A stretch of 6,070 bases of DNA, taken from positions 1 to 6,070 of the forward strand of contig CAYZPW010000140.1 of NCBI GenBank assembly GCA_964480475.1. The letters run 5' to 3'. This document shows, in pieces, positions 1 through 6,070 of this stretch; position 1 is the stretch's first letter; every line of letters starts with the position of its first letter. Under the pieces are notes generated by a model. The model did not search any database. It had not been told where the DNA came from and saw only the letters and a program-made list of their open reading frames with translations. Made by a program: the position numbers and the translations under genes. This DNA is from CAYZPW01 sp964480475 (lineage in GTDB: Bacteria > B130-G9).

Positions 1-2460
1 ATTTCAATCCGAACGCGGGGAGAATACACGAACCTCCAGGAACTAAAGGATACGGTGGTAGCGACTCGCGAGGGTGCACCGGTTCAGCTGAAGGAGATCG
101 CGAGTATCGAGGATTCCTGGGAGAAGGTCACGAGGCGTGTACGCGTCAATGGCGAACCGGGCATTCGCCTCGGGGTCTTCAAACAGTCTGGGAAGAACAC
201 GGTTGACGTGGCAAGCGATGTGCTCAGGGAGATCGAGCGCATCAATGCAGACATCCCCCAGATCCAACTGATCCCGATCATTGACACCTCTGACTATATC
301 AAGCGCTCGATCTCAAACGTCAGCACGTCCGCGGTCTATGGCGGCATCCTGGCCATTCTCGTCCTTCTGTTCTTCCTCCGAAACGCCCGCAGCACCACTG
401 TAATCGCAAGCGCTATACCCATCTCAATAATCGCTGCATTTGCGCTGATGTATTTCGCTGGCTTCACCCTGAACATCATGACGCTGGGTGGCCTGGCGCT
501 GGGCATAGGGATGTTGCTTGACAACTCAATCGTCGTGCTGGAGAACATAAGTCGGTTGAGGACGTCGGGGCAAAGCTCGGAAACGTCCGCCGTCAACGGC
601 AGCGAGGAGGTCACCGGGGCCATAGTCGCCAGCACTCTGACGACGTTGGTGGTTTTTCTACCTCTGATCTTTGTCCGCGGCATGGCCGGTGTGATGTTCA
701 AGCAGTTTTCGTTGGTGGTTAGTTTTGCGCTTCTTTGCTCCCTGGGGGTGGCCGTTACACTGGTTCCAACCCTGTCGGCTAGGGTCCTGCGATCAAGCTC
801 TCGAGGTCCTTCTGGACGAGTGACGCTCGTGCAGAGGATATCCCTTCTCGGCGAGCGAGTCTTCGATCGCATGGAGGCCAAATACAAGCAGTGGCTTCAC
901 TTCGCACTCGACCATAGGGCACTCGTTGTCGTTGCCGCCGCGTTGGTTCTAGTAGCGAGCCTGGCTCTAAGTCGGTTTCTGGGGTTTGAGCTGATGCCCT
1001 CGACTGACGAGGGCGAGGTGCGTATAAGCGCAGAGATGGAGGTTGGAACCCGGCTTGACGTTCTCGACGAGAGTTTCCGGAGCATTGAGGAGATCGCGAA
1101 GGCTTCGGTTCCGGAGGCCAGAAGCACCGTAGTGACCGTAGGGGGGAGCGGGTGGCATGGGGGTGGAGGCCATAGCGCAGACGTGAGGATTTCCTTGAAG
1201 CCTGAGGCCGAGCGCTCGAGGTCCAGTGAGGAGATAGCGGCGGACCTCCGGCGCAAGCTCGTTGATACTCCCGGTATGGTTGTGCGGACGCGGGCAGGGC
1301 AGGGCTTGTTCATCTTTCGAATGGCCACAGCTGGTCTTGAGAGGCTCCAGGTTGAGATAAGAGGCAATGACCTGACCGTCGCGGAAGCTCTTTCCGAGCA
1401 GGTCAAGCGGATCGTAGAGAAGATAGATGGCGTTACGGACGCGAAGCTAAGTCGGGAGTCGGGCAGCCCCGAAGAACTCATCGTCGTCGATCGGCAAAAG
1501 GCCGCTGATATGAAACTCTCCGTCTCTCAGATCGCCAACATGCTTCAGACAACACTGTCCGGCACCGGAGCGGGCGAATATCGCGAGGGTGGGAAGGAGT
1601 ACAGGATTCTCGTCCGGCTGAAGGACGCGGAGAAACTCGGACTTGGCGAGATTCTTGATCTGACGCTGCTCAACGCTGATGGTGAGCCGGTCGTCCTACG
1701 CAACGTGGTCCAGGCCCAGCCGCGCACTGCTCCTGTGCAGATAGAGCGCAAGGATCAGGAACGGATTGTCACGGTATCGGCGAACATAAGCGGGCGGGAT
1801 ATGGGTTCGATAGTGGCTGACATGCGCGAGGCCCTCCGCTCTGTCCCGGTGCCCCCTGGGTTCAGCATCGTTTTTGGGGGCGACTATGAGGAACAGGAAA
1901 AAGCATTCTCAGAGCTGTTGCTGAGTCTCGTATTGGCCCTTGTGCTGGTCTATATGGTCATGGCCTGCCAGTTCGAGTCACTCCGAGACCCATTCGTAGT
2001 GATGTTCTCGGTTCCGCTGGCGGCAATCGGAGTCATCATAATGCTGTTTTTGACCGGCACGACGTTCAACGTTCAGTCCTTCATTGGCTGCATCATGCTC
2101 GGCGGCATTGTGGTCAACAACGCGATCCTTTTGGTTGACCATACGAATCTACTTCGGCGTCGGGATGGCTTGGCCATGCGAGAGGCAATAGAAGAGGCAG
2201 GTCGCCGTCGGCTGCGCCCCATTCTGATGACGGCGATGACAACGACGCTTGCCCTCGTTCCGCTGGCCCTCGGGCTGGGTGAAGGCGGAGAGGCGCAGGC
2301 GCCGCTGGCCAGGACCGTGATCGGAGGCCTTTTGAGTTCGACCCCGATAACCTTGATTTTCGTGCCAATAATCTACTCAGTCTTCGAGCGTTGGCGGAGT
2401 GGTAAACAGGGGAAGGATGAAGGCGGAAGGATGAAGGATGAAAAGTGCTCTAATCAGTGA
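1..2460 (+). CDS. RND efflux transporter, HAE-1-like inner-membrane pump (5' partial)
   Basis: Proton-driven pump that exports drugs or other amphiphiles, working with a membrane-fusion protein and a TolC channel across the diderm envelope. The frame is open from base 1, so the GTG at 55 is an internal codon and the true start lies upstream. About 819 residues are present against a usual ~1,030-1,050. What is missing is TM1 and most of the first periplasmic loop. The order seen is: end of the porter PN2 region; TM2-TM4 (about 310-545); TM5-TM6 (about 620-790); TM7 (about 915-975); second periplasmic loop; TM8-TM12 (about 1900-2390). The TM4 motif is LLDNSIVVLEN and TM10 reads GGIVVNNAILLVD, followed by RRRLRPILMT. 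Compared with AcrB, D407 and R971 are kept, but D408 and K940 positions are Asn. The last ~16 residues (GKDEGGRMKDEKCSNQ) come from a repeat element. The family call is firm; the substrate cannot be predicted. Confidence 0.95.
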   Translation: MSIRTRGEYTNLQELKDTVVATREGAPVQLKEIASIEDSWEKVTRRVRVNGEPGIRLGVFKQSGKNTVDVASDVLREIERINADIPQIQLIPIIDTSDYIKRSISNVSTSAVYGGILAILVLLFFLRNARSTTVIASAIPISIIAAFALMYFAGFTLNIMTLGGLALGIGMLLDNSIVVLENISRLRTSGQSSETSAVNGSEEVTGAIVASTLTTLVVFLPLIFVRGMAGVMFKQFSLVVSFALLCSLGVAVTLVPTLSARVLRSSSRGPSGRVTLVQRISLLGERVFDRMEAKYKQWLHFALDHRALVVVAAALVLVASLALSRFLGFELMPSTDEGEVRISAEMEVGTRLDVLDESFRSIEEIAKASVPEARSTVVTVGGSGWHGGGGHSADVRISLKPEAERSRSSEEIAADLRRKLVDTPGMVVRTRAGQGLFIFRMATAGLERLQVEIRGNDLTVAEALSEQVKRIVEKIDGVTDAKLSRESGSPEELIVVDRQKAADMKLSVSQIANMLQTTLSGTGAGEYREGGKEYRILVRLKDAEKLGLGEILDLTLLNADGEPVVLRNVVQAQPRTAPVQIERKDQERIVTVSANISGRDMGSIVADMREALRSVPVPPGFSIVFGGDYEEQEKAFSELLLSLVLALVLVYMVMACQFESLRDPFVVMFSVPLAAIGVIIMLFLTGTTFNVQSFIGCIMLGGIVVNNAILLVDHTNLLRRRDGLAMREAIEEAGRRRLRPILMTAMTTTLALVPLALGLGEGGEAQAPLARTVIGGLLSSTPITLIFVPIIYSVFERWRSGKQGKDEGGRMKDEKCSNQ

Positions 2461-2492
2461 CTCATCCTTCGTAATTCATAATTCAGCCTTCC
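2411..2492. repeat. Small inverted-repeat element across the RND/TolC gene junction
   Basis: The stretch begins GGAAGGATGAA (2411-2421) and ends TTCAGCCTTCC (2482-2492); these termini are inverted complements at 10 of 11 positions. Inside, the 13-mer GGAAGGATGAAGG occurs twice in direct orientation (2411-2423 and 2425-2437). Its inverted core TCATCCTT follows at 2462-2469, and TAATTCA is repeated in tandem at 2472-2485. The composition differs sharply from the flanking coding sequence. It contains the stop codon of the pump gene and the start of the TolC gene. No transposase is encoded, so it would be a REP- or MITE-like non-autonomous element. From memory, translated peptides of the FVIHNSAF type recur at protein ends in many metagenomic genomes carrying such repeats, but copy number cannot be tested here. 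Confidence 0.7.
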
Positions 2493-4150
2493 AGAGGGGA
2501 GCCACCAGGCCTTGTGCAAATCTCCACGCGGTTCGCTGGTGGCCATTGTTGATCGCTGGATTTGCCTGTTTGCTTCTTGCGACTCTCGCCCTCTCAGAGT
2601 CGAATGGCGCGGGTCAAGCACTGCCGGCCATCGACGCCTCAGCGCGCGACCGGGAAGAGAATCCGATACGCACGCCACCCGTTCTGGGCACTGACCAGAT
2701 GTTTGCAGCTACGGCGGCGTCCCAACGTCCCAAGCTTGAGCTTACCGTGAAGGACGCGATATTAATGACGCTCGAAGGGAACCCCTGGTTCAGATTAGAG
2801 CGGCTGAACGCCGCAATCAGTGAGACGCTCGAGGCGCAGGAGCGGTCCGAGTTTGACCCGCAATTGAGGGCCGGCTATTTGGCCTCACGCGAGCGTGACA
2901 AAGGGGGATCAACTTCTGAAGAGGGGATTGATGGGACCAGGACCAGCGAAACAAGCGCCGATGTAGAGATTTCTGAGTTCTTGCCCACCGGTACCGAGGT
3001 CAGCGCGGGTGCCTCTTTTGATCGCTCGTGGTCTGATCTTTACGGCGATCAACACACGACCAGGGTGGGCCTTACAGTTACCCAGGCCCTCTTGAAGGGC
3101 GCTGGACTGGCCCCGAACCTCGCCAACCTCCGTCAGGCCCGGCTAGACGCGCTCGCCTCGCTTTACGAGCTTCGCGCTTTTGCAGAAGCCCTTGTCGCGC
3201 AGGTTGAGGGCACCTATTGGGACTTCGCGCTCGCGCAGCGCGAGATTGAGATATTCACAGATTCGCTGGAGCTGGCCCAACAGCAGTTGAAGGAGACCGA
3301 GGAGAGAATCGCGCTCGGGTTGCTGGCGGAAACCGAACTTGCCGCAGCCAAGGCCGAGGTGGCGCTTCGCAGGGAAGACCTGATCAACGCGCGCAGCACA
3401 CTTGAGGTGACCCGTCTGCGCCTGCTGAGGTTGACCAGCCCGCCAGGGCCGGGCCCCTGGAACCGGGAAGTACTAATCAAGAATATCCCTGCAGTGCCGG
3501 AAGTCCAGCTTGATGGGGTCGAGGCGCACATCGAGGTTGCTCTGAAGATGCGGCCGGACCTTAATCAAGCCCAGCTCCAGCTCGAACGTGGCGACCTTGA
3601 GATTGCGAAAACGAGAAACGGCCTGCTGCCAAGACTCGACCTGTTTATTAGCCTCGGGAAGACGGGTTATGCCAACTCGTTCAAGGATTCGGTCGAGGAC
3701 CTTGATGGTAAGCATTACGACATACTTGCCGGGGTGAATCTGGAATACTCCCTCGGTAACCGGGGAAACCGCGCCATTTACCGGCGGGCGATACTCAGTC
3801 GCAGGCTGGCCAATGAGGCGATCGAGAACCTGACTCAGCTGATCCAGTTGGACGTGCGCTCGGCATATATAGAAGCGAATCGCTCCAAGGAGCAAGTTGC
3901 TGCAACCTTCGCCACACGCCAACTTAAGCAGGAGGCCCACAGAGCTGAGGTGGAGAAATTCCGGGTCGGCAGATCAACCTCGTTCCTGGTGGCGCAGGCT
4001 CAGCGCGACCTGGTTGCCAGTCAGATATCGGAGATAAGCTCAGTGGTAAACTACTTGAAGGCGCTTGTTGATCTTTATCTGCTTGAGGGCTCATTGCTGG
4101 AAAGAAGAGGGATTTCGGTCCCCGGCAAGGAGGCCGTTGGCCTGGGGTAA
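2438..4150 (+). CDS. TolC-family outer membrane efflux protein
   Basis: Outer-membrane and periplasmic channel that would dock with the RND pump encoded just upstream. The 570-residue product has a hydrophobic signal segment at about residues 36-52 (PLLIAGFACLLLATLAL), with a likely signal peptidase I site near AGQA (about 58-61). Two outer-membrane efflux protein repeats follow, from about 99 to 320 and 340 to 560. They are rich in long amphipathic helices (LELAQQQLKETEERIALG; KMRPDLNQAQLQLERGDLEIAKTRNGLLPRLDLF), typical of the TolC alpha-barrel. ATG 2438 is preceded by GGAAGG at 2425-2430 with 7 nt spacing. The only nearby in-frame alternative, TTG 2546, would start inside the hydrophobic segment. 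Residues 1 to about 18 are encoded by the repeat element and make the pre-signal region unusually long (~35 residues), so export efficiency is uncertain. The overlap with the pump gene implies co-expression. Confidence 0.93.
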   Translation: MKSALISDSSFVIHNSAFQRGATRPCANLHAVRWWPLLIAGFACLLLATLALSESNGAGQALPAIDASARDREENPIRTPPVLGTDQMFAATAASQRPKLELTVKDAILMTLEGNPWFRLERLNAAISETLEAQERSEFDPQLRAGYLASRERDKGGSTSEEGIDGTRTSETSADVEISEFLPTGTEVSAGASFDRSWSDLYGDQHTTRVGLTVTQALLKGAGLAPNLANLRQARLDALASLYELRAFAEALVAQVEGTYWDFALAQREIEIFTDSLELAQQQLKETEERIALGLLAETELAAAKAEVALRREDLINARSTLEVTRLRLLRLTSPPGPGPWNREVLIKNIPAVPEVQLDGVEAHIEVALKMRPDLNQAQLQLERGDLEIAKTRNGLLPRLDLFISLGKTGYANSFKDSVEDLDGKHYDILAGVNLEYSLGNRGNRAIYRRAILSRRLANEAIENLTQLIQLDVRSAYIEANRSKEQVAATFATRQLKQEAHRAEVEKFRVGRSTSFLVAQAQRDLVASQISEISSVVNYLKALVDLYLLEGSLLERRGISVPGKEAVGLG

Positions 4151-4556
4151 TCGGGACAGCAGTTCATGGGGCTGAAGGCACTGGATGTTGCCCCAAAGAA
4201 GCGGCAGGCTCACGAGGGGCATACTGGCAGACCTGAGGAGTGCCGGGGCAGCGAAGACCAGTGAGCGAGGGAGTCTCGTGGACCGAATGCACCGGGTCGT
4301 CCTAAGGAACGGCAGGTGCGCTAGACGGCCTCACAACTTCGGTTCAATGAGAAGCATTAGCCCGGGTATCTTACTGGCGGGTCATGCCGAGAGCCTCATC
4401 GGACTGATAAGTTACTTCAAAGCTGCTGTCCGATCTGTTTATATTAAGAGTGGTTTGCTGGTGCGAAGCGTTGGAAAACTCGTCTGCCAGGCGGCCGTAT
4501 GATAGCAGTCTAGAGCTAGAAATCTGAGGTTCAATCAATAGTGGAATGAGAACTTG
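4151..4556. other. ~400 bp intergenic region between efflux and chemotaxis genes
   Basis: No convincing gene is seen. An open frame at 4185-4502 (105 codons) is rich in Arg and Ser, matches no family I recognise, lacks a good ribosome-binding site and looks like chance coding. A shorter frame from ATG 4166 is equally unconvincing. No strong hairpin with a T-run follows the TolC stop: GGGGC (4168-4172) and GCCCC (4190-4194) could pair, but the loop is 17 nt and there is no U-tract. The right half holds a possible promoter and dyad and would be the leader of the downstream operon. The region could also be a decayed gene. Confidence 0.6.
4398..4445 (+). promoter_or_regulatory. Candidate sigma70-like promoter with overlapping dyad
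   Basis: TTCAAA (4416-4421) and TATATT (4440-4445) resemble -35 and -10 boxes separated by 18 bp, in an otherwise GC-richer region. An exact 7 bp inverted repeat, ATCGGAC (4398-4404) and GTCCGAT (4428-4434), brackets the -35 box. A 9 bp dyad AAGTTACTT (4409-4417) touches it. Transcription from here would give a leader of about 100 nt before cheD. The dyads could be an operator, but short matches like these also occur by chance. No sigma28-type flagellar promoter was found. Confidence 0.25.
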
Positions 4557-5033
4557 ATGAAGCGAATTGTTGGCATATCAGAGATGATCGTCTCAAGGGA
4601 CCCGAAGGACATCCTGATCACTTATTCTCTCGGGTCCTGCATCGGCGTAACGGTCTATGACCCTGAATCGATGGTTGGCGGATTAATTCATTGTATGCTG
4701 CCGCTTTCCAAGCTCGACCCGGAGAAAGCCCGCAGGATACCCTGTATGTTTGTAGATACAGGGATACCAGCGCTGCTTGACCGGATGTTCAAGGAGGGCG
4801 CCGAGAGGAGTCGCCTCATCACTAAGGTGGCAGGTAGCTCAGAGCTGATGGACGAAAAGAAGGTATTCAAGATCGGCGAGCGCAACTATGCTGTGCTCAG
4901 GAAGCTGCTCTGGAAGAACAGCATCTTGATCGATGCGGAGCATGTGGGCGGGCAGATATCGCGGACCTTGAGCCTTGAGCTTGCCACTGGCAGAACGACA
5001 ATCAAGTCGAAGGGCAAGGAGTGGGAGCTATGA
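4557..5033 (+). CDS. cheD: CheD, chemoreceptor glutamine deamidase
   Basis: Cytoplasmic enzyme that deamidates specific glutamines of methyl-accepting chemotaxis proteins to glutamate; in several bacteria it also binds CheC to adjust adaptation. The 158-residue product has normal family length. The catalytic set known from Thermotoga CheD is visible: Thr22 and Cys28 in ITYSLGSC, and His45 in GLIHCMLP. Other family blocks are KVAGSSELM (usually K-x-GGA-x-M, so the second Gly and Ala are replaced) and the C-terminal AEHVGGQISRTL, matching the AEDTGG region. ATG 4557 is preferred over the adjacent TTG 4554 because MKRIVGI matches the usual CheD N-terminus. The ribosome-binding site is weak (GGAATGAG at 4543-4550). 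Its stop overlaps the start of the HDOD gene by 4 bp, so the two are probably translationally coupled. Confidence 0.95.
   Translation: MKRIVGISEMIVSRDPKDILITYSLGSCIGVTVYDPESMVGGLIHCMLPLSKLDPEKARRIPCMFVDTGIPALLDRMFKEGAERSRLITKVAGSSELMDEKKVFKIGERNYAVLRKLLWKNSILIDAEHVGGQISRTLSLELATGRTTIKSKGKEWEL
5017..5021 (+). promoter_or_regulatory. Ribosome-binding site deciding the HDOD start
   Basis: AGGAG lies inside the 3' end of cheD, 8 nt before ATG 5030. A GTG at 5021 is also in frame but overlaps this site, so ATG 5030 is the likely start. This gives an ATGA overlap with the cheD stop codon. Confidence 0.75.
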
Positions 5034-5890
5034 CGTGCAGGGAAGAGATACTTAAGGCCATAGACGACTTCCGGGTGCCTTCGACCTCTGCTGTTCAGCT
5101 GATGAGTCTTTTGAGGGACCCGGACGCTGACACTGACAAGACCGTCCAACAGATTCAATACCAGGCCGACCTGAGCGCGCAGCTCTTGCGTTTTATCAAT
5201 TCCGCTGCTTATGGAGGAGCTGGTACTATTCGGTCGGTTAGGGAGGCATTCGTGCGCCTCGGAACGGCCAAGATACTGGAGATCGTTACGATGGCTTTTG
5301 CGCACAGCACGATGCACGCGCCTGTCGAGGGGTATGGTTTAGGCCGAGGCGACCTATGGGAGCACTCCATTGCGGTTGCCATAACGGCTGAAGAAATCGC
5401 CAGGGCCCTCAAGATTCGTGCGCCTGACGTGACGTTCACAGCCGCGATACTTCACGACATCGGCAAGGCCGTGCTGGGCTCATTTGTCGCTGAGAAGATC
5501 GCTCAGATAGAGGAAAGGCTCCTCGAGGTCGGTGGCGCATTTGACGAAGAGGAGAGAGAGGCTTTGGGGATTGATCATGCTGAAGTAGGAGCGATCATTC
5601 TCAAGAAGTGGGAGCTTCCGGCGGAACTGGTTGACACTGTGAGGTGCCACCACAGGCCGGGGCACGGGACGGTTAACCAGCTCACGACGGACATCGTTCA
5701 CGTGGCCGACGCGCTTTGCCTGAGCGGAGGTCTCGGGACGGGTTACGACGGACTCCGGTATCGACCCTCGAAGAGTGCCTTGTCCCGGCTAAAAATCAAT
5801 ATTCACGTGCTCGAGTTGGCCGCCTGCGAGGCTGCGACCCGAATCGCCGATGTCAAGAACCTCTTCGCTGATAACAAGAAAGGAAGGTGA
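5030..5890 (+). CDS. HDOD-domain signalling protein with intact HD motif
   Basis: The 286-residue cytoplasmic product is a single HDOD domain. HDOD proteins are regulatory relatives of HD phosphohydrolases, often linked to two-component, cyclic-dinucleotide or chemotaxis signalling. The N-terminal part has the family pattern (VPSTSAVQLMSLL, then LLRFINSAAYG, then SVREAFVRLGTAKI). Unlike many HDOD proteins, this one keeps a plausible full set of HD metal ligands: His112 (LWEHS), His142-Asp143 (LHDIGK), His183 (IDHAEVGA), His207/His208 (CHH) and Asp227 (HVADALC). It may therefore be a working phosphohydrolase or phosphodiesterase, though its substrate is unknown and no HD-GYP signature is present. 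There is no membrane segment or extra sensor domain. It overlaps cheD by 4 bp and ends 1 bp before the CheB-like start, placing it in the adaptation operon. Confidence 0.92.
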   Translation: MTCREEILKAIDDFRVPSTSAVQLMSLLRDPDADTDKTVQQIQYQADLSAQLLRFINSAAYGGAGTIRSVREAFVRLGTAKILEIVTMAFAHSTMHAPVEGYGLGRGDLWEHSIAVAITAEEIARALKIRAPDVTFTAAILHDIGKAVLGSFVAEKIAQIEERLLEVGGAFDEEEREALGIDHAEVGAIILKKWELPAELVDTVRCHHRPGHGTVNQLTTDIVHVADALCLSGGLGTGYDGLRYRPSKSALSRLKINIHVLELAACEAATRIADVKNLFADNKKGR

Positions 5891-5891
5891 G

Positions 5892-6070
5892 ATGGCATAT
5901 AATATCCTCGTCGTCGATGATTCGGGCACAGTGCGCAAGATCCTCAGTGACGGACTATCCCGTGACCCACAGATAGAAGTTGTGGAGACGGCCCTTGGAG
6001 GCTGGGTCATAAGTTGTTGCGGTTGTGTAGGGGCGAGGTCTGAAGACCCGCCCTCTCTAATTGATGGTCG
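5892..6070 (+). pseudogene. CheB-like response regulator, N-terminal fragment
   Basis: ATG 5892 follows AGGAAGG (5881-5887) and lies 1 bp after the HDOD stop. The first ~35 residues are a receiver-domain start: beta strand NILVVDDS with acidic-pocket residues Asp9 and Asp10, helix TVRKILSDGLSRD, then DPQIEVVETAL. The DP-x-IEVV-x-TA pattern is typical of CheB, the receptor methylesterase and natural partner of CheD, more than of CheY. After about base 5997 the frame stays open to the window edge, but the residues (WVISCCGCVGARSEDPP) no longer resemble a receiver. The expected phosphoacceptor Asp near residue 55 is not reached in recognisable form. The sequence change coincides with a GC-rich palindrome. 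The gene is either interrupted by a repeat or mis-joined at a contig end; if intact in the cell it would be cheB. Confidence 0.65.
6031..6053. repeat. GC-rich palindrome, probable core of a dispersed repeat
   Basis: GGGCGAGGTCT (6031-6041) and AGACCCGCCC (6044-6053) form a near-perfect inverted repeat, with a single bulged A at 6036 and a tight loop. No T-run follows, so it is not a standard terminator. It lies in the stretch where the CheB-like frame has lost receiver similarity. It resembles short palindromic repeats that I recall being scattered through some uncultured bacterial genomes; only one copy is present here. The outer limits cannot be set; the foreign-looking stretch starts around 5997-6005 and may continue past the window. 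Confidence 0.55.

Noticed and set aside
55..57. GTG as the start codon of the RND gene
   Set aside because: The same frame is open to base 1 and the upstream residues (RTRGEYTNLQELKDTVV) continue the porter domain, so this is an internal codon of a truncated gene.
336..887. Long minus-strand open frame inside the RND gene
   Set aside because: It is antisense to strongly conserved transmembrane helices of the pump; composition is that of a reverse-frame shadow.
4176..4193. Possible sigma54 promoter (GGCAC ... TTGCC)
   Set aside because: The GG and GC elements are one base too far apart for the -24/-12 spacing, and the site is about 370 bp from cheD.
4168..4194. Rho-independent terminator after the TolC gene
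   Set aside because: The stem is only 5 bp with a 17 nt loop and no T-run follows.
4185..4502. 105-codon open frame between the TolC and cheD genes
   Set aside because: Its composition is Arg/Ser-rich, no family is recognisable and there is no convincing ribosome-binding site.
4471..4503. Second promoter candidate TTGGAA ... TATGAT before cheD
   Set aside because: The spacer is 21 bp, too long for a standard sigma70 promoter.
6031..6053. Palindrome as a transcription terminator of the chemotaxis operon
   Set aside because: There is no T-tract, and it lies in an open reading frame after only ~45 codons of the regulator.

Overview
The window looks like a piece of a moderately GC-rich chromosome from a Gram-negative (diderm) bacterium. 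It encodes an RND inner-membrane pump and a TolC-family outer-membrane channel, followed by a chemotaxis-adaptation cluster. Two short inverted-repeat elements, one in a gene junction and one inside a coding frame, suggest a repeat-bearing environmental genome. The phylum cannot be fixed from the sequence alone.

Bases 1-4150 are the distal part of an efflux operon. The RND pump gene is cut by the left edge; roughly the first quarter of the protein is missing, and a membrane-fusion protein gene probably lies further upstream. The pump and TolC genes overlap by 23 bp. That overlap lies inside an ~82 bp repeat bounded by inverted termini (2411-2492). The repeat supplies the pump's last ~16 codons and stop, and the TolC ribosome-binding site, start codon and first ~18 codons.

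Bases 4151-4556 are about 400 bp without a convincing gene. They hold a weak sigma70-like promoter candidate that overlaps a 7 bp dyad.

Bases 4557-6070 hold a tight + strand run: CheD (receptor glutamine deamidase), an HDOD protein with apparently intact HD metal ligands, and the start of a CheB-like response regulator. CheD and HDOD overlap by 4 bp (ATGA), and HDOD and the regulator are separated by 1 bp, so they are probably co-transcribed and translationally coupled. CheD and CheB are classic partners in receptor adaptation; the HDOD protein between them may link adaptation to a nucleotide signal. The regulator frame stops resembling a receiver domain after about 35 residues and runs into a GC-rich palindrome. 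Either a dispersed repeat has broken the gene or the contig is mis-joined there.

No RNA genes, CRISPR array or transposase gene were seen. I found no clear evidence of an entirely new system. The most distinctive signals are the CheD-HDOD-CheB arrangement and the two repeats that intrude on coding sequence.
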